From: DASYQD01 sp036005845
GTDB lineage: Bacteria; Acidobacteriota; Thermoanaerobaculia; Multivoradales; JAIOJS01
Assembly (NCBI GenBank): GCA_036005845.1
Contig: DASYQD010000173.1
Location: 1-16,424 of the forward strand
DNA length: 16,424 nt
Direction of reading: 5' to 3'
The notes beneath the pieces were generated by a model, which searched no databases, was not told the DNA's origin, and saw only the letters and a list, made by a program, of their open reading frames with translations. How positions within the stretch are numbered: the stretch's first letter is position 1; the number at the start of each line of letters is the position of its first letter. The position numbers and the translations under genes were made by a program. Below, in pieces: positions 7,828 through 13,539 of this stretch.

Positions 7828-8370
7828 ATGCCGACTGAGCACCCGCGTCCGCTGCTCGCCACCGCGCTGTCGCGCGGCCCGGCGCCGTTGCCCGAGCTCC
7901 TGGCGCGCTATCTCGAGGAGTACCTGGCGAAGATCTCCTTCGCCGTCGAGCGGCTGCCGCCGGAGCGTCTCTGGTGGCGGCCGACGCCGGATGCCAACAG
8001 CGTCGCCAACCTGCTCCTCCACCTCTGCGGCAACCTCTCGCTCTGGCTCCTCGCCAACGTCGGCGGCGAGCCGTTCGTGCGCGACCGCGCCGGCGAGTTC
8101 GCGGCGCGCGGCGGGGCCGACGCGGCGGAGCTGCTGTCGCGACTGCACGACGTCGTCAGCCGCTGCTGCGCCTTGCTGCGCCGCCTCGACGCGGCCGAGC
8201 TGGAGCGCCCGCTGCGCGTGCAGGGGTACGACACCGACGTGCTCGGCGTCGTCTTCCACGCCGTCGAGCACATGAGCTACCACACCGGGCAGATCCTCTT
8301 CCTGCTCAAGCAATCGCTCGAGCCAGGCGGCGAGCGCGTCGAGCTCTACCCGCAGCACCGCGGCGAGTAG
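7828..8370 (+). CDS. DinB-like (DUF1572/DinB superfamily) metal-binding four-helix protein
   Basis: A 180-residue predicted cytoplasmic four-helix-bundle protein of the DinB/YfiT-like superfamily, whose members bind a divalent metal and in some cases act as thiol-dependent transferases. The metal triad is visible: His65 in NLLLHLCGN, and His148 and His152 in VEHMSYHTGQI, the family's C-terminal HxxxH signature; His144 is also nearby. The LWWRPTPDANSVANLLLHL segment (48-66) is characteristic. I chose ATG 7828, which has AAGGTGG 5 bases ahead. An in-frame GTG at 7813 overlaps the permease stop (GTGA) and could give a protein five residues longer and direct translational coupling. It most likely shares the permease transcript. 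The substrate is unknown, and a link to purine metabolism is not supported beyond position. Confidence 0.88.
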   Translation: MPTEHPRPLLATALSRGPAPLPELLARYLEEYLAKISFAVERLPPERLWWRPTPDANSVANLLLHLCGNLSLWLLANVGGEPFVRDRAGEFAARGGADAAELLSRLHDVVSRCCALLRRLDAAELERPLRVQGYDTDVLGVVFHAVEHMSYHTGQILFLLKQSLEPGGERVELYPQHRGE

Positions 8371-8382
8371 CTCGGCCCGAGC
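8370..8382. terminator. Short hairpin abutting the DinB-like stop codon
   Basis: GCTCG (8370-8374) pairs with CGAGC (8378-8382), beginning on the last base of the stop codon. It is GC-rich without a T-tract, so it may be a weak terminator or an RNA-end stabiliser. Confidence 0.3.
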
Positions 8383-8407
8383 GGGCGACACGGCGTCGTG
8401 ACGCCGC

Positions 8408-8425
8408 CGTCACCGCGTCGTCACA
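8408..8425 (+). promoter_or_regulatory. Pho-box-like direct repeat upstream of DUF47-pit
   Basis: CGTCACC (8408-8414), a 4-base gap, and CGTCACA (8419-8425) give a 7-4-7 layout with an 11-base period, as in PhoB/PhoP boxes (TGTCA- or GTTCAC-type direct repeats). A third GTCACC follows at 8428 and a fourth at 8461 after TTGACC. GTGACG at 8398-8403 forms an inverted partner to the first copy. The adjacent genes encode phosphate uptake, which suits the idea. The site lies some 30 bases upstream of the -35 candidate, farther than usual for a Pho box. Confidence 0.35.
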
Positions 8426-8454
8426 TCGTCACCTGGCCGCCGCGCGGCCGTCGC

Positions 8455-8483
8455 TTGACCGTCACCGGGATCGCAGCTAGGTT
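8455..8483 (+). promoter_or_regulatory. Putative sigma70-type promoter of the DUF47-pit operon
   Basis: TTGACC (8455-8460) and TAGGTT (8478-8483) are separated by 17 bases, the best -35/-10 pair in the window. The leader would be about 54 bases and contains the strong ribosome site at 8529-8536. Confidence 0.5.
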
Positions 8484-8528
8484 TCGCGCGCCGGATCACT
8501 CGTCATCTCATCACTTGCCGTTCCCTGC

Positions 8529-8536
8529 GAGGAGGT
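8529..8536 (+). promoter_or_regulatory. Ribosome binding site selecting a GTG start
   Basis: GAGGAGGT, 7 bases before GTG 8544. This near-perfect site supports the GTG start of the DUF47 gene. Confidence 0.8.
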
Positions 8537-8543
8537 CAGCCGC

Positions 8544-9161
8544 GTGCGCTTCCGCTTCCTGCCTCAGCAAGCGCGCTTCTTCGACGAGTTCACCGCCATG
8601 GCCGGGCGCGTCCAGGACGGCGCCCGTCTGCTGCGCGCCATGCTCGGCGGCACCGCGCCCGACCACGCCAAGGCCGACGAGATCCGCGTCGTCGAGCACG
8701 ACTGCGACGAGCGCACGCGGCAGATCGTCCAGCGCCTCAACACCACCTTCGTCACCCCGCTCGACCGCGAGGACATCCACGCGCTGGCGCGCACGCTCGA
8801 CGACGTGATGGACGCCATCGACGCCGCCGCGACGCTCTTCCCGCTCTACGAGATCAAGAGCGTGCGGCGCGGCGCCGCCGACCTCGCGGCGATGATCGGC
8901 CAGCAGGCCGACCAGCTGCGCCTCGGCGTCGAGGCGCTGGAGAAGCGGACCGGCGTGCCGGAGCGGATCCGCGAGATCCACACTCTCGAGCACGAGGCCG
9001 ACCTCCTCCACCGCGAGGCCGTCGCCCAGCTCTTCCGCGAGGAGCGCGACCCCATCCGCGTCATCCAGTGGAAGGAGATCCTCGATCTGCTCGAGGCGGC
9101 CACCGACGCTTCGGAGGCGGTGGCCGACGTGCTCGAAGGCATCGTGCTGAAGCACAGCTGA
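8544..9161 (+). CDS. DUF47/PhoU-like Pit accessory protein
   Basis: A 205-residue PhoU-like helical-bundle protein of the DUF47 family. These genes typically sit directly upstream of pit phosphate transporters and are thought to regulate or assist them. Diagnostic features are the N-terminal FLPQQARFFDEF, the acidic PhoU-type metal cluster around residues 46-56 (DEIRVVEHDCDE), and the hallmark FVTPLDREDIHALARTLDDVMDAID block (69-93), whose Asp residues would bind metal. It is expected in the cytoplasm at the inner face of the membrane. It starts with GTG behind GAGGAGGT. Its TGA overlaps the pit ATG by one base (TGATG), so the two are translationally coupled. Pho-box-like repeats upstream suggest phosphate control. 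The family and context are very secure; the biochemical role is inferred from homologues. Confidence 0.95.
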   Translation: MRFRFLPQQARFFDEFTAMAGRVQDGARLLRAMLGGTAPDHAKADEIRVVEHDCDERTRQIVQRLNTTFVTPLDREDIHALARTLDDVMDAIDAAATLFPLYEIKSVRRGAADLAAMIGQQADQLRLGVEALEKRTGVPERIREIHTLEHEADLLHREAVAQLFREERDPIRVIQWKEILDLLEAATDASEAVADVLEGIVLKHS

Positions 9162-10159
9162 TGACGCCCAGCCTCGCCATCGTCGTCGGCGTCATCGCGG
9201 TGGCGCTGCTGTTCGACTACATCAACGGCTTCCACGACGCCGCCAACTCGATCGCCACGGTGGTGTCGACGCGCGTGCTGTCGCCGCTGCAGGCAGTGGC
9301 GTGGGCGGCCTTCTTCAACTTCGCCGCCGCCTTCACCTTCGGCACCGCGGTGGCGAAGACGATCGGCAAGGGGATGATCGACCTCTCGGCGGTCACCAAC
9401 GCGGTGATCCTCTCGGGTCTCATCGGCGCCATCGTCTGGGACCTGCTGACCTGGTTGTGGGGACTGCCGACGAGCTCGTCGCACGCGCTGATCGGCGGCT
9501 ATGCCGGCGCCGCGGTGGCGAAGGCCGGCTTCGGCGTCATCCTGGTCTCGGGCTGGACGAAGACGCTGCTGTTCATCGTGCTGGCGCCGCTCATGGGCCT
9601 GGTGCTCGGCTGGCTGCTGATGAGCGCGCTCTACATCATCGCGGCGCGCTGGACCCCGGCGCGCGTCAACCGCGTCTTCCGCCGCATGCAGCTCATCTCG
9701 GCGGCGCTCTACAGCCTGGGGCACGGCTCCAACGACGCGCAGAAGACGATGGGCATCATCGCCGGCGTGCTGTTCGCCGGCGGCTACCTCGACACCTTCG
9801 ACATCCCGCTCTGGGTGATCCTCGCCGCGCACGCCGCCATTGCGCTGGGCACGCTCTCCGGCGGTTGGCGCATCGTGCACACCATGGGACAGCGGGTGAC
9901 GCGCCTGCAGCCGATCGGCGGCTTCGCCGCCGAGACGAGCGGCGCCATCACGCTCTTCCTCGCCAGCAAGCTCGGCGTCCCGGTGTCGACGACGCACACC
10001 ATCACCGGAGCGATCGTCGGCGTCGGCGCCACGCGGCGGCTGTCGGCCGTCCGCTGGGGCGTGGCGGGGCGGATCGTGTGGGCGTGGGTGCTCACCATCC
10101 CTTGCGCGGCGGCGATCTCGGCGCTCACCTTCCTGCTCGTGCGCGGGCTGATCCCGTAA
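9161..10159 (+). CDS. pit: PiT-family inorganic phosphate transporter
   Basis: Predicted inner-membrane low-affinity phosphate transporter, moving metal-phosphate or phosphate with protons or sodium, 332 residues. The two inverted PiT signatures are visible: FDYINGFHDAANSIATVVSTRVL near the N-terminus (about 18-40) and SLGHGSNDAQKTMGIIAG (about 185-202), each with the essential Asn-Asp/His-Asp core. GLPTSSSHALIGG (about 102-114) and GVPVSTTHTITGAIVGVG (about 274-291) are the paired Ser/Thr-His substrate-site repeats. About nine to ten membrane helices are present. ATG 9161 overlaps the DUF47 stop by one base. The open frame extends back to 9068 within the DUF47 gene, but that part has no family similarity. 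A GC hairpin directly follows the TAA. It could also carry arsenate or sulfate, as some relatives do, but the DUF47 pairing argues for phosphate. Confidence 0.97.
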   Translation: MTPSLAIVVGVIAVALLFDYINGFHDAANSIATVVSTRVLSPLQAVAWAAFFNFAAAFTFGTAVAKTIGKGMIDLSAVTNAVILSGLIGAIVWDLLTWLWGLPTSSSHALIGGYAGAAVAKAGFGVILVSGWTKTLLFIVLAPLMGLVLGWLLMSALYIIAARWTPARVNRVFRRMQLISAALYSLGHGSNDAQKTMGIIAGVLFAGGYLDTFDIPLWVILAAHAAIALGTLSGGWRIVHTMGQRVTRLQPIGGFAAETSGAITLFLASKLGVPVSTTHTITGAIVGVGATRRLSAVRWGVAGRIVWAWVLTIPCAAAISALTFLLVRGLIP

Positions 10160-10176
10160 CGGCGCGGCTCGCGCCG
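10160..10176 (+). terminator. Strong GC hairpin immediately after pit
   Basis: CGGCGCG (10160-10166) and CGCGCCG (10170-10176) form a perfect 7-bp stem with a GCT loop, starting at the base after the pit TAA. There is no U-rich tail except a weak GTTT about 12 bases later. It may end the operon or protect its mRNA end. Confidence 0.4.
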
Positions 10177-10210
10177 GCCGGCTCGGCGTTTCGCTCGCGA
10201 GCCACCGTGC

Positions 10211-10216
10211 TAGCGT
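10211..10216 (+). promoter_or_regulatory. Possible -10 element of the DLH gene
   Basis: TAGCGT within a GCTAGnnT context lies 26 bases before the GGAGG-preceded ATG at 10243. It resembles the -10 candidates of several other genes in the window. No -35 is evident. Confidence 0.3.
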
Positions 10217-10230
10217 CGTCGCGGCTGCAG

Positions 10231-10235
10231 GGAGG
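10231..10235 (+). promoter_or_regulatory. Ribosome binding site fixing the DLH start
   Basis: GGAGG with a 7-base spacer before ATG 10243. The open frame continues upstream to 9301 but runs out of phase through pit, so translation begins here. Confidence 0.8.
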
Positions 10236-10242
10236 AACGACG

Positions 10243-11181
10243 ATGACCAACCTCGCCCAAGACCTCACCGACTCCGCGATGCTGTTGCAGGCGCTGCCCC
10301 GCTTGCTGCTGTCGACGCTGGCAACGGCAGTGATCCTCGGCGCCACCGTCGCCACGGCGGCGTGCGCCCAATCGACACCTCCGAAACCCGCCGCTCCCGC
10401 CTCGGACGCCACGACCGCCATGGCGCACGAGCACGCGCACGACAGCCCGGCGCCGAGCCCGGCCGTCGGCCGCCCCGGCGGCGGCGAGGAGGTCGTCACC
10501 CGCAGCGTCGAGTACGCCACCGTCGGCGGCAAGCCGGTGACGGGCGCGCTGGCGACGCCGAAGGGATGGAAGAAGGGCGGCCCGGCGCTCATCCTGGTGC
10601 ACGAGTGGTGGGGGCTCAACGATAACGTCCGCGACTTCGCGCGCCAGTTCGCGTCGCACGGCTACGCGGCTCTCGCGGTCGACCTCTACGGCGGCAAGGT
10701 GGCCACGGATCCGCAGGGCGCGCAGGCGCTGATGAAAGAGGTGATGGGCAACCCCGCCGCCGCCGAGGACAACCTCAAGCAGGCGGTCGCGTTCCTGCGC
10801 GACAAGGAGGGCGCCGGCAAGCTCGGCGTCGTCGGCTGGTGCTTCGGCGGCGGCTGGGCGCTGCAGACCGGCCTGCTGGCGCCCGATCGCGTCGACGCCG
10901 TCGTCATGTATTACGGCTTCCCCGAGACCGACAAGACGAAGCTGGCGAAGCTGAAGGCGCCGCTGCTCGGCCTCTTCGGCGCCGAGGACAAGTCGATCAA
11001 GCCCGAGATGGTGCAGCAGTTCGAGGCATCGCTGAAGGAACTCGGCAAGAGCGCCGACATCCACAGCTTCCCCGCCGCCGGCCACGCCTTCGCCAACGCC
11101 TCGGGCGGCAACTACGTCAAGGCGGCAGCCGACGAGGCGTGGAAGCTGACGCTCGACTTCTTCGCCAAGCACCTTCGGTAG
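10243..11181 (+). CDS. Exported dienelactone-hydrolase-family alpha/beta hydrolase
   Basis: A 312-residue predicted hydrolase of the dienelactone hydrolase (DLH) family. The first 41 residues form a signal peptide with a hydrophobic stretch at about 21-38; VATAAC at 36-41 could be a weak lipobox (Cys41), so it may be a lipoprotein or a secreted periplasmic protein. A His- and Pro-rich spacer (45-80) precedes the catalytic domain (about 85-312). The catalytic triad is of DLH type: Cys200 in the GWCFGG nucleophile elbow, Asp249 in GAEDKS, and His281 in AGHAFAN. The HEWWGLND loop (120-127) holds the conserved Glu121. The substrate is unknown; DLH relatives cleave lactones and esters, and genomic context does not narrow it. 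An ABC-type neighbour or aromatic degradation operon is absent. It is probably transcribed alone from 10211-10216. Confidence 0.93.
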   Translation: MTNLAQDLTDSAMLLQALPRLLLSTLATAVILGATVATAACAQSTPPKPAAPASDATTAMAHEHAHDSPAPSPAVGRPGGGEEVVTRSVEYATVGGKPVTGALATPKGWKKGGPALILVHEWWGLNDNVRDFARQFASHGYAALAVDLYGGKVATDPQGAQALMKEVMGNPAAAEDNLKQAVAFLRDKEGAGKLGVVGWCFGGGWALQTGLLAPDRVDAVVMYYGFPETDKTKLAKLKAPLLGLFGAEDKSIKPEMVQQFEASLKELGKSADIHSFPAAGHAFANASGGNYVKAAADEAWKLTLDFFAKHLR

Positions 11182-11186
11182 TCGAG

Positions 11187-11265
11187 CATCGAGATCGCTT
11201 CGTCGCTTTGCTCCTCGCGATGACGTTCGTGGTGTCATCGCGAGCGCAGCGAAGCGATCTCGATG
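11187..11265. repeat. Long imperfect palindrome (REP-like dispersed repeat)
   Basis: The left arm 11187-11224 and right arm 11234-11265 are reverse complements apart from a 12-versus-6-base internal difference: they share CATCGAGATCGCTTCG at the outer end and TCGCGATGAC at the inner end, around a 9-base loop. The unit resembles the GTCATTGCGAGCGAAGCGAAGC-type palindromes spread through many bacterial genomes, whose false translations contain the typical IARSKATKRS string, also seen here. It lies five bases after the DLH gene. It may act as a transcript-end stem-loop or be a non-autonomous mobile unit. Confidence 0.75.
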
Positions 11266-11289
11266 CCCGCGGCATCACGTTCGCCGCGC

Positions 11290-11309
11290 TGCGGCAATTC
11301 TTTGCCGCA
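11290..11309. repeat. Perfect 8-bp hairpin upstream of the SDR gene
   Basis: TGCGGCAA (11290-11297) and TTGCCGCA (11302-11309) flank a TTCT tetraloop. The hairpin is six bases before the SDR -10 candidate, so it may be an operator or a DLH-end terminator; no T-tract follows. Confidence 0.6.
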
Positions 11310-11315
11310 GCGTGG

Positions 11316-11321
11316 TAATCT
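11316..11321 (+). promoter_or_regulatory. Possible -10 element of the SDR gene
   Basis: TAATCT, 23 bases before ATG 11345, would leave a very short leader of about 17 bases holding the GGGAGG ribosome site (11334-11339). No -35 is visible. Confidence 0.35.
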
Positions 11322-11344
11322 CGCCGCCAACGCGGGAGGCGGCC

Positions 11345-12157
11345 ATGCGCGAGATCTCCGGCAGGCGGGTGCTGATCACGGGCGGCGCGGGCGGGCTCGG
11401 CCACGCCATGGCCCGCCGCTTCGCCGCCGCCGGCGCGGAGCTGGTGCTCACCGACGTGGTGAAGGCGACGCTCGACGACATGGTCGCCGACTTCGTGCGC
11501 CGCGGCGTGCCATGCCGCGGCTATGTCGTGGACGTCACCGATACCGCGGCGATCGCACGGCTGCGCGAGCAGCTCCACGACGAGGCCGGCCCGGTGCACG
11601 TGCTGGTCAACAACGCCGGCATCGTGCACGGCGGACCGTTCCTCGAGGTGCCGGTCGAGAAGCACCTGCGCACCTACCGCGTCAACGTCGAGGGCGTGGT
11701 GGCGATGACGCACGCCTTCCTCCCCGATCTCATCGCGTCGGACGAAGGCCACCTAGTCAACATCTCCAGCGCTTCGGGCTTCGTCGGCCTCCCTTTCGGC
11801 TCGACCTACGCGTCGAGCAAGTGGGCGGTGATCGGGCTCTCCGAGTCGCTGCGCCTCGAGCTCAAGAAGCTCGGCCGCGGTCACGTCGGCGTCACCAGCG
11901 TCTGTCCGGGCTACGTCGATACCGGCATGTTCGCCGGCGTCAAGCCGCCGAAGCTGACGCGCTTTCTGACTCCCGACAAGGTCGCCGAGCAGGTGGTGGC
12001 GGCGGTGCGCCACAACCGCGCCTTCGTGCTCGAGCCGTGGCTGATCAAGGTGACGCCGTTCCTCGTCAACACGCTGCCGCAGCCGGTGGCCGACCTGGTC
12101 AGCGACGCGTTCGGGGCGACGACGGGGATGAAGAGCTGGCACGGCCACCAGGAGTGA
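11345..12157 (+). CDS. Classical short-chain dehydrogenase/reductase (SDR)
   Basis: A 270-residue Rossmann-fold NAD(P)-dependent oxidoreductase, cytoplasmic. All classical SDR features are visible: the cofactor motif TGGAGGLG (12-19), Asp37 at the end of beta-2 (suggesting NAD over NADP), NNAG (89-92), Asn114, the catalytic Ser142, Tyr155 and Lys159 (YASSK at 155-159), and PGYVDT (188-193). The C-terminal region with FLTPDKVAEQVVAAV and a late hydrophobic segment resembles SDRs acting on lipophilic alcohols or retinol-like substrates, but the substrate cannot be read. The start is fixed by GGGAGG five bases before ATG 11345. The 3' end overlaps the leftward phytase-like gene by 59 bases on the opposite strand. 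No neighbouring pathway genes define its role. Confidence 0.95.
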   Translation: MREISGRRVLITGGAGGLGHAMARRFAAAGAELVLTDVVKATLDDMVADFVRRGVPCRGYVVDVTDTAAIARLREQLHDEAGPVHVLVNNAGIVHGGPFLEVPVEKHLRTYRVNVEGVVAMTHAFLPDLIASDEGHLVNISSASGFVGLPFGSTYASSKWAVIGLSESLRLELKKLGRGHVGVTSVCPGYVDTGMFAGVKPPKLTRFLTPDKVAEQVVAAVRHNRAFVLEPWLIKVTPFLVNTLPQPVADLVSDAFGATTGMKSWHGHQE

Positions 12158-13307
12158 CCGCGCCGCCGGCGAGCGCGAAGGCCGCCAGGTTGGTGCCCTC
12201 GGGAGCGTTGAAGTTGTTGTCGCTGATGGCGACGAGGAGCGGTGCGCCGTCCTCCCCCGCCGGGCCCCACGCCAGTCCCTCGTAGTTCGCGATCGGCACG
12301 CCGAGGTCGGCGAAGTCGGCGAGCTTGCGCTTGGCGATGGTGTGCACGGCGCGGCCGGCGACGGAGTCGGCGCCGGTGACCTCGTCGGCGCCGGCGAGCG
12401 ACGCCTCGAAGAGCTTGACCGCGAAGCCGACGCCGTCGACGTAGGAGCGCTCGAGCGCCAGCAGGTGGCCGTTCGAGACATCCGGAGAGACACCGGGCGA
12501 GAACGGCAGCAGGTCCACGAGCCCGGCGACGCCGAACTTCGCCTCGCCGATGGGCTTGGCGTGTTGCGGATCGATCGGGTAGAGCCACTGGCGCGGCAGT
12601 GCAGAGCCGCGCAGGTCCCAGCGCAGGACGCGAACGCGCCTGAGCTCGTCTGCCGGCGGCGGCTGGTCTTGCGCCAGCGGGCCCTCGGCGCCGGCGAAGA
12701 GCGCGTCACCACTTGGCGCGAGCATCAGCGCTTCGAAGCCCTGGTTGTGGCCGGTGCCGTGACCTTTGCCGAGGCGAAACGCCGTGGGCAGCGGCAGGCG
12801 GCGGCGCAGGTGGCCAGTAGGGTCGAAGTCGCCGACCCACGGCGCGATGTGACCCTTGACGTCGCCTTCGGAGCTGACGAAAAGCTCGCCCGCCGCGGTG
12901 CGCGCGACGCCTTCGAGGTCGGCGCCGGCCGTGGGCAGTGGCCCGCGCTGGTCGGCGAGCTCGAGCCAGTCGACGAGGTCGGGGACAGCGGGCGGATGCC
13001 AGCGGAAGCGAAGGAGACGCGCGGGCGGGTGGCCGGTGGGGTCGTCGACGACGGCGTAAAAGAGGTCGGCGGCGCGGTCGTAGGCGAGGCCGGAGAGCCC
13101 ACCGACGTCGAGGTCGTCGAGCTTCGTGCCGCTGGTGGGAAGCTGGGCATGGGCGACGAAGCGGACGACGGGCGGCTCGCCTGCGAGCGCGGCGGCGGGG
13201 ATGGTGGTGAGTGCGGCTGGACGACACGCCGCCAAGAGGATCGCCAACTGCGCGGAGAGGACGAGCAACGCGATGGCTGAAACGCGTCGCCGCAAGAATG
13301 ACTGCAT
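12099..13307 (-). CDS. Phytase-like esterase-family lipoprotein
   Basis: A 402-residue predicted lipoprotein of the 'esterase-like activity of phytase' family (Phytase-like domain, beta-propeller). Residues 1-28 form a lipoprotein signal with basic MQSFLRRR, a hydrophobic core and lipobox LAAC with Cys28. The domain (about 47-380) shows the family's repeated acidic turns: VGGLSGLAYD (68-77), DLEGVA (130-135), SSEGD (145-149), NQGFEALMLAPSGD (188-201), LLALERS (282-288), and NYEGLAWGP (341-349). Despite the name, phytase activity is not assured; phosphoester or ester hydrolysis on the cell surface is the usual suggestion. The pit operon about 3 kb away may be coincidence. The last 20 or so residues (Ser/Pro/Arg-rich) lie in the antisense overlap with the SDR gene and look like read-through of a non-domain tail. 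The ATG start has no Shine-Dalgarno but a -10 six bases ahead. Confidence 0.9.
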   Translation of the reverse strand: MQSFLRRRVSAIALLVLSAQLAILLAACRPAALTTIPAAALAGEPPVVRFVAHAQLPTSGTKLDDLDVGGLSGLAYDRAADLFYAVVDDPTGHPPARLLRFRWHPPAVPDLVDWLELADQRGPLPTAGADLEGVARTAAGELFVSSEGDVKGHIAPWVGDFDPTGHLRRRLPLPTAFRLGKGHGTGHNQGFEALMLAPSGDALFAGAEGPLAQDQPPPADELRRVRVLRWDLRGSALPRQWLYPIDPQHAKPIGEAKFGVAGLVDLLPFSPGVSPDVSNGHLLALERSYVDGVGFAVKLFEASLAGADEVTGADSVAGRAVHTIAKRKLADFADLGVPIANYEGLAWGPAGEDGAPLLVAISDNNFNAPEGTNLAAFALAGGAVTPGGRASSSSPSSPRTRR

Positions 13308-13313
13308 GTCGCT

Positions 13314-13319
13314 ACTCTA
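13314..13319 (-). promoter_or_regulatory. Putative -10 element for leaderless phytase-like gene
   Basis: On the minus strand TAGAGT (GCTAGAGT context) ends six bases before ATG 13307, with no Shine-Dalgarno between. This is a leaderless geometry matching ctaA. Confidence 0.45.
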
Positions 13320-13364
13320 GCGGCTGCGGTCGCGGACAGTTTTCGAGTGGTCGTGGTAAGCCGA

Positions 13365-13479
13365 TGCGGGCGCCAGGCTCCACGGGTCCCCGCTTGCCGA
13401 TCGGTATCCCACCGTGCTCGCTACGCTGCGCGCGGTGGGAGCCCTCCGCTCGGCGCGCCCGCTCCGCCTGGCGCCCGCA
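13365..13479. repeat. Nested inverted-repeat element upstream of ctaA
   Basis: Outer arms 13365-13378 and 13466-13479 are perfect 14-bp reverse complements (TGCGGGCGCCAGGC). Within them, TCCCACCG (13407-13414) and CGGTGGGA (13433-13440) form a perfect 8-bp stem with an 18-base loop. The 115-bp unit lies in the divergent gap before ctaA. It could be a dispersed repeat, a structured RNA or a transcription-end hairpin. It carries no plausible gene. Confidence 0.7.
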
Positions 13480-13527
13480 CCGGCTTCGCAGCTCACGTGT
13501 GCTGCGAATGAGGGAAGAACGGTCCCG

Positions 13528-13533
13528 TACAAT
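13528..13533 (+). promoter_or_regulatory. Putative -10 element for leaderless ctaA
   Basis: TACAAT, one base from TATAAT, ends six bases before the GTG at 13540, so transcription should begin at about the start codon. No Shine-Dalgarno and no clear -35 are visible. Confidence 0.55.
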
Positions 13534-13539
13534 TCGAGC

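Noticed and set aside
9301..10242. N-terminal extension of the DLH frame
   Set aside because: Runs out of phase through pit; GGAGG and a signal peptide define ATG 10243.
11183..11318. Short frames within the palindrome containing IARSKATKRS-like strings
   Set aside because: These are well-known false translations of dispersed palindromic repeats, not proteins.
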